64,000 bases of DNA from Gliomastix tumulicola (taxonomy: Eukaryota; Ascomycota; Sordariomycetes; Hypocreales; Bionectriaceae). Under the pieces are notes generated by a model, which saw only the letters and a list, made by a program, of their open reading frames with translations, was not told where the DNA came from and did no database searches. The DNA lies in NCBI GenBank assembly GCA_001599755.1, contig BCHX01000004.1, positions 930,001 through 994,000 of the forward strand, given 5' to 3'. Positions 42,077 to 52,976 of the stretch are shown here, piece after piece (the first letter of the stretch is position 1; each line of letters starts with the position of its first letter). A program made the translations under genes and the position numbers.

Positions 42077-44272
42077 ATGGCATCACGTCGACGTCTTGAC
42101 TCGGCGTCGCCAGCCCGACCTACGAGATCACGACCTTTCGATGAAGTCATGAATTTGCGCTCAATTTTACGACCTCTAATGATTCAACGCCCAGGCTCGC
42201 CCACTCGTTCCGAGGCGTCCCCGAGTGAAGGCCCCTGCGAACCGGTGGACAAAAGCAATGGCCACGACAATGGCAAGGGGGAACAACCAGTAGGAGTCGC
42301 AGCAGATACTGTGCCCCGTAGCCTGCCAGCGGTAACATCTGGCATTTCATGGCAATTGCAGCTGCTCCCACCTGTTGATCACCCGCTACCAGGCCCCTTC
42401 GAAGATTCTCAAAAGATCCCTGGTGTGTCTCCCGCAGTGTGGGCTTTCCCGCACAGTTCCGGTCAAATATCCCTCGCCTTCCGGAGAAGATTCGATGTCG
42501 TTCTCACCTTCTTCAAGAAAAATACCGATAACGATGCATATCTGAGGGACCAGACAATCGGTTATGAGCTAAGGTTGTGTGGCACAACTCCTCAAGATGC
42601 TCACCCAGCCATTCTGGTCTTCTGCAACCCCAAGGATCGGAAGCCCCTGAAGGCTCTGCTCACACAGCCACGACTACAACGCCAATATGCCCAGAAAAAG
42701 ACCTCGCCGCTGAAGACATGGCTTGGTCAAGCGTCTACATATTCGAGTGACGGCGAACTACCACGATTCAACTTGTTCCTCGTCCCAGGGAAATCGCCAC
42801 AGAGTTTCTTTGAGCCTCTATGGGGTCAAAGTGGGCGAGCCTACCTTGAGACCGGCGGCAGCAACTCGAACGCATCCCTTTCCTCATTCGTTCCCTTGAC
42901 TGTATGTGGCCGTACAGTTAGATGGGTGGACAGTGATGGGAAAACGTCAACACTAAGCTGTGTGCTGCGAGTGGGGAATGACTTCTACGGACTTACAACT
43001 GCGCATGCAGCACGCGGGCAGTACGACATCCCCTTGAAGGATATTGAACCGTCTACTACTCAGATGGAACATACCGATACTCCAAGAGGCGACGCCGATG
43101 ACACTGATTTGGACGAGTACGTTATGGACGACTACACATATGAGAGTCTTAGCGAGGACGAAGCTATCGAGAACGAGGTTAACGAAGAGAACGATGATGC
43201 GGGGCGCCTCTCCGCGACAGACGACGGTTCTGGTTCTGTCCCTCGTCTATCAACCAGTGTGACGCCAAATCTACCGAACATGCAAGAAGCTCGCTTTCCG
43301 ACACGGGCTGAAATGCTACAACACAATCAAATGGATTTAGATTGGGCACTCATCAGACTAGACGACCCCCGAGACTGGCGACCAAACTCCATCCCGAGCC
43401 CCAAAGCCGGCACCGAGGAAACAGTTGTCTTGTCCGAAATTCGCTCAACTTTGCCAGATGGCGAGACTCCGGTTTATGTCATCATCTCCCCAAGCAAGGC
43501 CGTGAAAGGACTGCTTCAGCCATCAGTGTCCTATGTAGATGATAGGGGGAAAGGACCAATGTCTGAGTACTGGACGGTTATTCCTGCATCCAGAAACCGT
43601 GAGTTTACTTCTATTCTCGGCGATTTGATATTCTAACTGGAGCTCTCTATAGTTTTGTGCCGTGGAAACTCTGGGTCGCTCGTTATCGACGCCCAGACTT
43701 ACTCTGTGTATGGTTTCGTTGTAGCTCTCAACCCACTTGGGGAGGTCTACGTAAGTCCCATCGCAGCAGTCATGGAACAGGTGAAAACCTTCTTTCCAGG
43801 ATCCGTCGTGGGAATACCCTCGGCCAGCCGAGCCTCGCTCGATCTCGACCCCTTCCACATAAAGGATGGCGAACATGCAACCGTGGACAATCTAACAGAG
43901 GGTATGAAGGAGGAGGATATGACCAAGGCTTCTCCAGAGAAGCCACCTCCAAGCGACAGGCTTTTAGGCCGCTCGTTTACACGCCTTGGGTTAAGCCACG
44001 GGAACGATGCGATGGCAAGGTCGGATTTTGCGCCCATATCTCAGTATGAAGTTGAGCAGTCCTACTTCTGGCAAGATCACCAGGGTCTTCGACTAGGCGA
44101 TTCATTCCCACCTACGGATTTTTCGACCGTGCTATCAACAAGGGAGTCGAGATTCACGAGGCCTCGAGGTAAAGAACAGACCGACGACGAAACATCCGGA
44201 TCAGCTCGGCGACGACCAAGCAGATCGTCTCGGCAGCAAACACACAGGGCAGATCGAAGAGCATCCAGATAG
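42077..44272 (+). CDS. Trypsin-like-fold (PA clan) protein, probable serine protease or degenerate relative
   Basis: Exons are 42077-43598 and 43653-44272, giving 713 residues. No signal peptide is seen, so it is probably intracellular. Three segments fit the catalytic triad of chymotrypsin-like enzymes in the right order: His310 in FYGLTTAHAA, Asp422 (or Asp420) in MDLDWALIRL, and Ser514 in CRGNSGSLVID, which matches the GDSG nucleophile loop with Asn for Asp. The last motif exists only after the exon junction is made. Between His and Asp lies an acidic insert of about 90 residues (DADDTDLDEYVMDDY). The N-terminus is basic and disordered (MASRRRLDSASPARPTRSRP), and the C-terminus is polar and Arg-rich. 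Activity is inferred from the motifs only. Confidence 0.8.
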
Positions 44273-44681
44273 TTTTATGAGGATAGGCCTTCTAGCTAAG
44301 GAAAGCCAAACGCTGATAGAACGAGTGGTACTTTTGACTAACGGCATCTGCCTCTGGTCAAACTAAAGGCGACATTACGGGAAATAATGAAGGAAGCAAG
44401 GATTGAATGACTCGGGTCGAATAGTGAGCCAAGATGGTCAACCATGTGATTTCAGATTTCCTTCACATACGTGGGTGCGGAGAAAAGCGTTAATGAGTGA
44501 TGGCATGGCTACAACGACGCTGCTCTGGACATCTTCGTGGTAATGAGAACACTAGCTGGGTCTGGGGAACCGAACCAGCACGATTAGAGGGGCACCGCAC
44601 AGGCCAAGTTGGCCAAGCACTGAACTCAACTCCCCATGTGGCACACAATCCTTCTCCCTATCATTCCATAAAGTTACAGCT
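44273..44681. other. Intergenic region
   Basis: No gene seen; it is the 5' flank of the thioesterase-like gene. Confidence 0.5.
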
Positions 44682-45731
44682 ATGGCAGACAGATCAAATA
44701 TTCCAGGTTCTCTTGAAAAAAGAACCAAAGTTCACAAAATTAGCGACGGAGTATACGAAGTAGACCTTGTCCCCGCGTTCTGCGTCGGGACTGGTAAGAC
44801 CCCTCAATGCCCGTTTGAACACAACCGAGGCTGATGTGACAGCACAGTTCCCAACGGCGGCTACGTCGCCTCTGTCTTCCTAGCAGCAGCCAGCGCTCAC
44901 TTGTCGTCGAGGGGGCAGCCTCACACAATCTCAGCTCACTGGTCATTTCTCAATCGGACGGAGGCTGGACGTGCGCTACTGCGTGTCTCGGATGCGAGGA
45001 CCGGCCGCGCTACCTCGGTCCTGCACATCAGTCTGCACCAGCAGAACCTCCTGCCAGACGCACCGTTCATCGCAGAAAACTCGCCGCCATTAGTCGCCGC
45101 ATACATCACCAACGGCAACATCAGCGCCGAGCAGGGCGTCAACCTGCCCACGCAATGGACGCTCGACCATGAACCGCCCGAGGCCGACCTGGCCAAGCTC
45201 GCGACAGGCGACGACCCAAACTGGGAGAGGATGCACATCCCCATTATGAAGCGCGTGCCCATGCTCAACCACGTCGAATACTACCGCCGACGCGGAGGGC
45301 ACGTCCTCCCCGCGACGCACGACTACTGGATCCGGCTCGCGCACCGCCGCCCGGACAGCACCGTCTCGGACACCTTCTCCCAGACGAGCCTCGGCTTCGT
45401 CGCTGACGCGGGGCCGCCGCTGCTCGTCGAGTCGTTCCGCCCGGCGACGCGCGACGCTCCGATCCCGCCGGGCGGGTTCGCCTTCAGCAAGGGCTTCTGG
45501 TATCCGACGCTCACCATGACGCTGGACGTGCGGCGGGCGCTGCCTGCCGAGGGGCCGGAGTGGCTGAGGCTGCGGGTCGCGGCCAAGGAGGTGAGGAATG
45601 GGCGGTACGATGCCGAGGTGGTCATGTTTGACGAGGGGGGGAATCTGGTGGCCCTGAGCCATCATGTCGCCATGGCGGTGGATGTCGAGAGGAACTATGC
45701 CAAGAGAGACAACCCCAAGGGGAGGATCTGA
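44682..45731 (+). CDS. Acyl-CoA thioesterase-like hotdog protein
   Basis: Exons are 44682-44793 and 44848-45731, giving 331 residues. The start MADRSNIPGSLEKRTKVHKI and the junction CVGT-VPNGGYVASVFLAAA match the double-hotdog thioesterase-like family (TesB/4HBT_3 type), which hydrolyses acyl-CoA thioesters. PNGGYVAS is the family's N-terminal hotdog helix region. A second hotdog covers roughly residues 180-320 (WIRLAHRRPD, GGFAFSKGFWYPTLTMTLDV, VMFDEGGNLVALSHHVAMAV). No peroxisomal SKL-type end is present (it ends KGRI). The substrate is unknown. Coding sequence returns to high GC here compared with the genes to its left. Confidence 0.85.
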
Positions 45732-46956
45732 TCTGTATTCCCCGGCGAGGGTATACAAGCTAGATCTCTAAGGCGTACCAGGAATCACAGACACAGTGAG
45801 GTTAGACGAGCGTCGAAACGTCTAGTGTAGATGCCAATTGAATTGAACCAGTCGGTGTGGCTGCCATGTGGCTCGTTGACAATGGAAACCTTCTACTCCG
45901 TATGTAGATTGACATAAAGAACTACCGACACTCCTTTCATTGATGGTTTTACTCTCATCATTCCGAGAGTAAAGTCGAATTCAGTTCAGGTCCTGACACT
46001 CCCCAGCTGAGGTTTGGTGGCTGTGCACGACCAAAGCACGGCCAACATTTCCGCCACTGCCAGAATCATCAAATGCACCCAACCAGCATTCCCGGAGTGC
46101 TAAGGCACACACTGAGAGAAGGCAGTGCCACCAGGCCAACAGGCGGCTCGGGGCGAGAGATCCATACTTATCCGCGAACTGGCGCGGCTTGGTGGTCATT
46201 CATCATGGCATTGGTGCCCTGGTGGCGATTTGAGGCTTGAGGCTTGGAGGTCAGACTCCCAAGTCAGTGCATTCCGTCTCGGATCCCAAGCTGCCGGTAA
46301 GCCTGGGCTGTTTCTTGGCTGGCTTGCTAGGGAGAGACATCGGTGACTCTCGACCCAACCGCACACACAGACAGACGGCTCTAAATGACGACACTCACAT
46401 GGCCTCCGAGCACTCGGCCGACTCCAAGCCTCATTACGAAGGGGCAGAACAGCGCAAAACAGCACCTGTAGGCCCTACGAGCGGAGGCGCCCGGGGTGGC
46501 AGTGATGACACAGATGGAGCACATGGAGAAATGAGCCCCATCCTCGACTTATCGATTGACTCGATTCGAATCCTCGGGGGCTCCAGGCGAACCACGAGAA
46601 TCCACTCTCCTGCAGGGTCTGAGGTTGGGTTGCCTTTTTCCTGGGCCACGAGCCTCAGCCCAGGAGCTGACGATGCCCTGGGCGCTTCCCTCCGACTTCC
46701 GCTGCTCTGGCCCGGCTCTCTCTTTACCACGGCCTCTGTCCCTCGCTCAATCGCCCTTCCGATCCGGTGTCACCATGGGGCTCCTGTCTCTCGCTTAGCA
46801 ATGGGAAGAGCATCGACCCAATCCTGACGAACACGCCTTTCGCTTCGACCCTCGCTTCGATCTCCGTTTCTACCTCTCTCTCCGTGTCGAAAATTCCGAA
46901 CCGCTGCAACGAGCTATACACGTGCTGCGGGAGCTCTCCCGCCCTAGACGGCCGTC
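45732..46956. other. 1.2 kb intergenic region upstream of the modin-like gene
   Basis: No supportable gene. Open frames of up to about 195 codons lack motifs and stop near the pyrimidine-rich leader of the next gene (46830-46890). Confidence 0.5.
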
Positions 46957-49394
46957 ATGGACAATCCCCCCGACAATGACAATTCCAACCAGACCGAGAT
47001 CATCGTCGCCGCGGCGGCCCTGGTCGTGTCCTTTGTGGCCTTTGGTGCGACGCTGATGCAGTGCCTGCAGCAGTACTACGCTTCTGCCCGGGGCTACTCG
47101 CAGTGTAACGAGAAGGTCATGGGCGCCTGGGCCAGCACCAAAACCCGGCACTTCTCGTGGCAGGAGCTCCGGTTCGAGGTCGAGTTCCACGCACCCGTCA
47201 TCTTCGTGTGCCCGCCGGGCAACAAGAAGGGCCCCGTGCCGGGGGGCGAGATCTACGAGCTCGACGGCACCCAGCCCAGCCTCGACGCCACGTGGACGAC
47301 GCTCGACGTGAACCAGTACGACGTCTACAAGAACCGGAGCATCAAGGAGCGCATCCACACCGCGGACAACGAGCGCGCGTCGTGGTCCGTCCTGCTGTCC
47401 GCCGTGCAGTCCATGGAGAAGGAGTCGTTCGAGTGGCACGTCAAGCAGTTCGACCCCCCGCAGGACAGGGCGCTCGTCAGCCCCCAGCAGCTCCTGCCCA
47501 CCGGCCCGCCCAAGCTCGCCGAGGGCCACACGCTCGTCGTCGCGCTGCAGAAGAAGCGCAAGAGCTGGGACACCATGCCCGCCACCATCATGAAGCCGTA
47601 CGCGACCACGACCATGTGCCACCTCGTCGAGATGCTGGCCGCGCTCGGCGTCTACTGGAAGGTGTTTGACCGCCGCGCGGACCGCTACCGCGCCGAGGGC
47701 AACGGCTTCATGGTGCTCGGCGAGCGCATGAGCGACCTCGGCCTGCTCTTCACGTTCCACGTCAACGGCCTGTCGCGCTTCGAGCGGAACCGCGTGATCC
47801 CCGTCGACGAGATCAAGGAGCTCTGCTTCGGCTGGGTGCCCACGATATACCGCTCCACGCACGACAAGAGACGTCTGGTTGTGCCGATCGACCTGTTCGA
47901 CCTGAGCTCGCTGCGGATGGGCAGCCCGAGCGAGATTGCCGAAACGCTGATGATCATCGGGTGCAACAAGAACGCCATCAACCACTACCAGGGGCTAGAC
48001 GGCTCCAACGGCCGGGCATCGCACATCTTTAACTGTAAGAAGCACACTCCCTCTCCCAGGTTTGCACTACCTACACATGATTCTGACTGTCCTCGTCTTT
48101 TTTTATAGTATCGTTCGAGATCCTGGGCATGCTCAGCCAGACGTTCCACATCCCCGATACCTTCTACACCAACATCCCGAACCCGACGCCCGATCCGTGG
48201 GACAGCAGAACGGTCTCGATGCCGATGATGCTGCGCGCGTTCAAGGAGAACTTCGAGCTGACGCTGCCCGGCCGACCGAGGAACTCCGCGGTGGTGGCGA
48301 AGCTAAACCACCACCTGGACGAGATCATCAAGCACCTCGACGAGGACGAGAGCAGCGCCAACAACAGGAAGACGCTCTACCGGTTCAGGGCGCTGCACGA
48401 CGCCATCGCCACCGCCGACGAGATCCTCACCGGCAACCCCAAACCCTCGAGCGTGTCCACGTCAACAACATCAACAACAACGGCGACGGAGACCGCCGTG
48501 CCTCCTCACCCCCCCAACGGCGGCGCACCCCAGCCATCCGCAAACACGGACCCATCAAGGCCACCGCTGCGGAACGCCGCCACCACCGGCAGAATCCCGG
48601 GCCTCGACGAGGCGGACCACCAGCGCAGCCGCCGCATCATGGTGCAGGACGTCCTGCGCGCGCACATCCAGGAGGTCCTCCGCATCCTCAACGAGCGCGA
48701 CGGCCGCGCCACCGACCAGCGCTTCCTCATGGTCACGGACGCGTACGGCGCGGGGCGCCCGCAGTCCCGAGGCAGGGGCCGCTCGCCGTCGCAGTCGTCG
48801 CACCAGGACGTCGGCCCCAGCCTCGAGGAGATGGACGAGGCGAGCCCGGACGAGCGGCAGCACCGGCTGATGGAGCTGTACTTCCTGCGCGTGCGGCGCG
48901 TCGCCGTGCCCCGGGCCAAGGAGTCGGCGCACCGCCGCCAGAGCATCATCCGCCCCGCGGCCGCGAGCAGGCGCGGCAGCGTCGGCTCCAACATGAGCAC
49001 CGTCACCGAGGCGGCCGCCCCGCCGCTGTCGCCCGTGCATCCGCTGCGCGCGGTGACCAACGCCGGCGACGACGACGACGACGACGAGGCCAGCAACACC
49101 GACCGGGAGCAGCGCGCCCAGCTACGTGCCGCCGCCGCTGTCCTGTCCACTGCGGACACCGAGAACGCCATCGACAGCGCCGCGGCGAGCCCGAGAGACG
49201 GGCTGCCGCCGGCGGTCACGTTTGCGCTGTTCGACCACAGCGTGGCGGAGCAGAACGTCGGGCACGACGACATCTGGTGCACGCTCGTCTTCCGCATGAT
49301 CTGCTGGCTCATGCTGCACGACTTCAGCAAGTCGGACCAGCAGATTCCGCGGAGCGAGCTCCTGGGCAGCCGTATGCCCGTGTACATCGAGTAG
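46957..49394 (+). CDS. Modin-like fungal membrane protein
   Basis: Exons are 46957-48034 and 48109-49394, giving 787 residues. One N-terminal membrane segment (IIVAAAALVVSFVAFGATLM) is followed by LQQYYASARGYSQCNEKVMG, WASTKTRHFSWQELRFEVEF and HAPVIFVCPP. This opening is shared by fungal proteins usually annotated as related to Podospora modin. The middle region is conserved-looking (KPYATTTMCHLVEMLAALGV, IKELCFGWVPTIYRS). The C-terminal half is low-complexity, with a Thr/Pro-rich stretch and an Asp run (DDDDDDD). Its very end is ordered again (DDIWCTLVFRMICWLMLHDF). Function is unknown. The modin name comes from a Podospora protein I associate with incompatibility work; that link is recollection. 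Confidence 0.85.
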
Positions 49395-49651
49395 TCTTTT
49401 ATTTATTTATTACAACTGACGAATCCCTGATGGACATATAGAGATTGCCTTACATTACAATTGTTCGAAGGGGTAGAATTGGATATTTGTTTTTTTTTTT
49501 TTGGATAAGGAAATTGGGCATTGGATAATGTGTTTTTGGATACCTACTAGGAACTGGATATGCGTTTCTCTCTCACATAGCGATGTTATTGAAAAGATCC
49601 CCTCCCGTTTCAAATTGACCAACATTTCATTCCTCAGCCCTGTCTCGTCTC

Positions 49652-50846
49652 TCAAGGCGCCCACTCGGCCTCACCGGCCACACGCTCCAGCAACTTGTGC
49701 AGCTTGACGCTATCATCGATGCTCAGATACCGCGCCTCGTCGCCCTGCGCAAACGCCTCGTACAGCCGCGCGACATTCTTCGCCATCTCAGGCACAGAGG
49801 CCACATGCTCCGAGTCATCCACGACGACAGAGATCTCCTCGGGCTTCTCCTGCCCCCACTTGCGCAGCCGGAATCGTCCCGACGACAGCTCGCCCTGGTA
49901 CAGCACGCCCTCCTTGACCGTGAACTCGAGCTCGCCGTCGGTGCCGCTGATGAGCCAGCGGTAGCCGACGCCGTCGGCCGTGGCGCGCGCCGTGCGCAGC
50001 GTGTACGAGGCCACGGCGCCCGAGGCGAGCGTGCCCTGGACGAGGAAGGTGTCCGGGACGGTGGTCGGGTGGGCGGCGTCGACGACGGTGAAGGTGTCGT
50101 CGAGGGTTTTGGCCGTCTTGTACTGGGTCTTTACGGTGGACTGGACGGAGGTGAAGTCACCGAGGGCGTCGATGATGCTGGCGAAGGCTACAAAAAAAAA
50201 GAGGTCAGTTTAAGATCATACCCAGGGGTAGAGACAGTTCAAACATACAGTGTCCGAGGAAGACGGTGAGGCGGTTGCAAGTAGCGTCCTTGTCCAGCCA
50301 CCACTTCAGATCATGCGACCACCCATCTGCGGTAACAATGGGGATCTGCCCCTGGAACGAAGTAAACACGACATCCCCCACAGCCCCCTCCCTCAACAAC
50401 TTCTTCAACTGCCGCTGCACAGGATCCGCCACAGCCTGCGCGCCAATCGCCACCCTCACCCCCTTCCCCTTCGCCAGCCGCGCCAGCTCCTCGACCTCTG
50501 AAGCCTTGGCCGCGACCGGGTACTCGATGTACAGGTCCTTACCGGCAGCGATGGCCGGCAGCGCGAGCTCGTAGTGGTAGTCGACGTGGACGACGATGGA
50601 GACGAGGTCGACTTCGGGGTCGGCTGCGAGGTCCGCGCCGGAGCCGTAGGCGCGGACTTCGGGACCGAGGTCGTGGGTCTTGATAGCGCGGGCCGCGGAC
50701 TCAACCGAGGTGTTGCAGACGGCGACGACGCGGTACTGGGGGAGGGCTTTGAGGGCGGTGATGTGCTGGACGCCCCATTGGCCGCCGATAACGTTGGGGT
50801 TGACCTTGCCGGTGAGGCCGATGAGAGCAATACGGATAGGGGCCAT
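49652..50846 (-). CDS. Gfo/Idh/MocA-type oxidoreductase, Gal80-like
   Basis: Exons are 50846-50249 and 50187-49652, giving 377 residues. The N-terminal Rossmann fold opens with IRIALIGLTGKVNPNVIGGQ, an expanded Gly-rich loop as in Gal80-like members. Further family features are YRVVAVCNTSVESAARAI, VDLVSIVVHVDYHYELALPA and DLYIEYPVAAKASE, where EYP replaces the usual EKP lysine motif. The C-terminal domain begins at the junction GHC-SFASIIDALGDF. The Tyr in place of the catalytic Lys suggests that it may bind NAD(P) without ordinary dehydrogenase activity, as Gal80 does; this is inference. The gene is divergent from the zinc-cluster regulator at 51466. Confidence 0.88.
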
Positions 50847-51465
50847 TGTGAATGAGGTTTATGGGCGCACGGAAAGAGGTATGATCAAGTACAAGATCGG
50901 TGAGAAGGTGTAACTAGATAGGCTTGAAGAGGTGCTTGCGGCAGTATCTTAGATATCGGTATTCTCAGGTCAAGGGAATACGGTTTATATAGTAGTCTTC
51001 CGAGGCCTTGGACTACTCGTCATACCCATCGCCTCTTTGCTCGTTCTCTTCCTATTTCCAATCATTCTAACTTGTCGTTAGTGGCAGTGTCGTTCTCAAA
51101 GGCGAGGCATCACGAACGCCGGAGGATCCACCTGAAGTCCGGACAGGTGTGAGTCGGTATTTAGCACAGGGTAGAGAGGCCTACCGGCGAAAAATACACA
51201 TCTAGCACCGCCATTAGCCTATTAACTCCGATAATAAGACTGTATACCGTGCTAACAAGACTAAAGCACGTCCCAATTACATTTTAGACGTTGGCCGTAA
51301 TCCACCTGAACTCCGACGAGACCCTCAAGCCCGAGTCCGTCGTCGGATTATTAATGCGATTTCGATCTCACTCTACAAGCCTCGTCTCCTTTTACACTTT
51401 CAAGGGCCACTTGAATTCCGAAGAGGAGAGATCATCTGGAGCTGAATGCTCTTTTCGACATCAAT
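50847..51465. other. Divergent intergenic region, oxidoreductase / zinc-cluster regulator
   Basis: A 0.6 kb region that should hold both promoters; no other feature is recognised. Confidence 0.5.
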
Positions 51466-52976
51466 ATGCCACTCTCACGCAAGAAATCGTGTGCCCCGTG
51501 CCGCGAGTCCAAGACCCGGTGCGACCGAACGATGCCGGAGTGCTCCCGTTGCACGCTCCGCCATCTCGCGTGTGTGTACGACGGGAGAGACGCATACAGG
51601 CCAGTTGCATCGCCGCTTATGCCCCAAGCGCAAGTGGGCTCCGTCGGCTTCCTGTCTACGGCTACGGAGCACACGCCTGTCTTGGACCAGGAGTTGGAGA
51701 TGCTGAGTTCGTGGGATTCGCTGCTCGGCGGCTGTGATGCGGTTCGGTCTCGGGAATCCGACGTGTCCCGGACTGGAACAGCGTCCGGCGTCGATGTTCG
51801 CGCCTGGCCGGAGAAGGACACGCTGAACATTGGGCAGCTAGGCTCTCGACAGGACCCATGGGCTTTCCTCCAGGAGACCGAGGATACCTCTGCCACGATC
51901 ATGCAGCGAGACATCCCGCCGCTCTCCAACGGCGGAGGCGGCGTCAGCAACCAGGCTCTGCTCAAGAAGACCATGTTCCGCACGTGCACCATGTGCACCA
52001 TCTTGCTGGGACAGGTCACCAGCTACCCCAAGATGCTCATCGAGGGCGACGCCCTTCCGCCCTTCATCCACGCCCCCTGCCGCATCGAGGACGGGATGGC
52101 GCTCGAGTGTGGGGAGCGCGGGAGTCATCAGTGTTTGCCGCGGGAGCTGGCCATCTGTGCGGGTTTGGTGGACATGTTTTATTCACGGACGAAGGCGAAT
52201 GCGGACTTTGTGTGGACGTCAATCTACCAAGAACGGGCTAGGCTTCAGCGGGAGGTAAGGGCTCAGTATCTCATTGGCATGAGTATCGGCTGATGTGATG
52301 GTGGCAGTATCATGAGTTCACGTCCATGCAGCAGCTCGCCGCTCTCCAGTCGGTCACGATCCTCTTATTGCTGCAGGCTTCGGACTCGAGCACCGTAGAG
52401 ACGAATGACTCGGGCCTACTGCTCAATACAGTTCTGGTATGCCCCTGCTCTGCAATAACTGACCAAGATCAACAGACTCACATGGCTCCACGTTAGAATC
52501 TTGCTTCCACTATCACGCAAACACACGAGTGGAAATCTGAAGCACCGGACGCAGCGATAAACCGGCGCGAATGGGTCTTCAGAGAGAGTATCCGGAGAGT
52601 CATCTGCCTCCTGTACATCGTCGAAGCCCTCCTCGACGGCTTCGCATACTCATCCAACTCCGCCTGCGGCTCCAGTGCCGGCTTCCGCACCGTGCCCCTG
52701 CCGGCGAGCCGCGACCTGTGGGAAGCCCGCACAGGCAGGAAGTGGGCGAGCAGCTACAAGCAGCACATCTCGTCCCGGAAGATGGACAGAGCGTTGACCG
52801 TCGGAGACGCGCTAGACTCGGGGGGCGTCGTATCGTGCACCTCGCCCGCGAATCCAGAGGGTGCGGCGCTGCTGCCGGAGGTGATGCGATGGGCGGAAGG
52901 GCTGGACCCGTTCGGGATGCTGGTGTGGATGGTGCTACCGTTTGAAGAAGCGAGGGCCAGGCTCGGTCTATCCTGA
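51466..52976 (+). CDS. Zn2Cys6 transcription factor
   Basis: Exons are 51466-52254, 52308-52436 and 52497-52976, giving 465 residues. The zinc cluster begins almost at the start (MPLSRKKSCAPCRESKTRCD) with six cysteines spaced C-x2-C-x6-C-x6-C-x2-C-x6-C, ending LACVYDGRDA. After a polar linker, the C-terminal region (FRTCTMCTILLGQVTSYPKM ... LARELAICAGL-like helices, VICLLYIVEALLDGF, GMLVWMVLPFEEARARLGLS) resembles the small effector domains of AflR-type regulators more than the large fungal_trans domain. The divergent Gal80-like oxidoreductase is the nearest candidate target or partner. DNA binding is supported by the cluster; targets are unknown. Confidence 0.88.

Noticed and set aside
46870..47985. 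Minus-strand open frame of 371 codons
   Set aside because: Shadow of the modin-like gene's first exon; low-complexity antisense translation.
44682..52976. Possible secondary-metabolite cluster (thioesterase, oxidoreductase, zinc-cluster regulator)
   Set aside because: No core synthase (polyketide, peptide or terpene) is present, and the thioesterase-like enzyme and oxidoreductase belong to general metabolic families.
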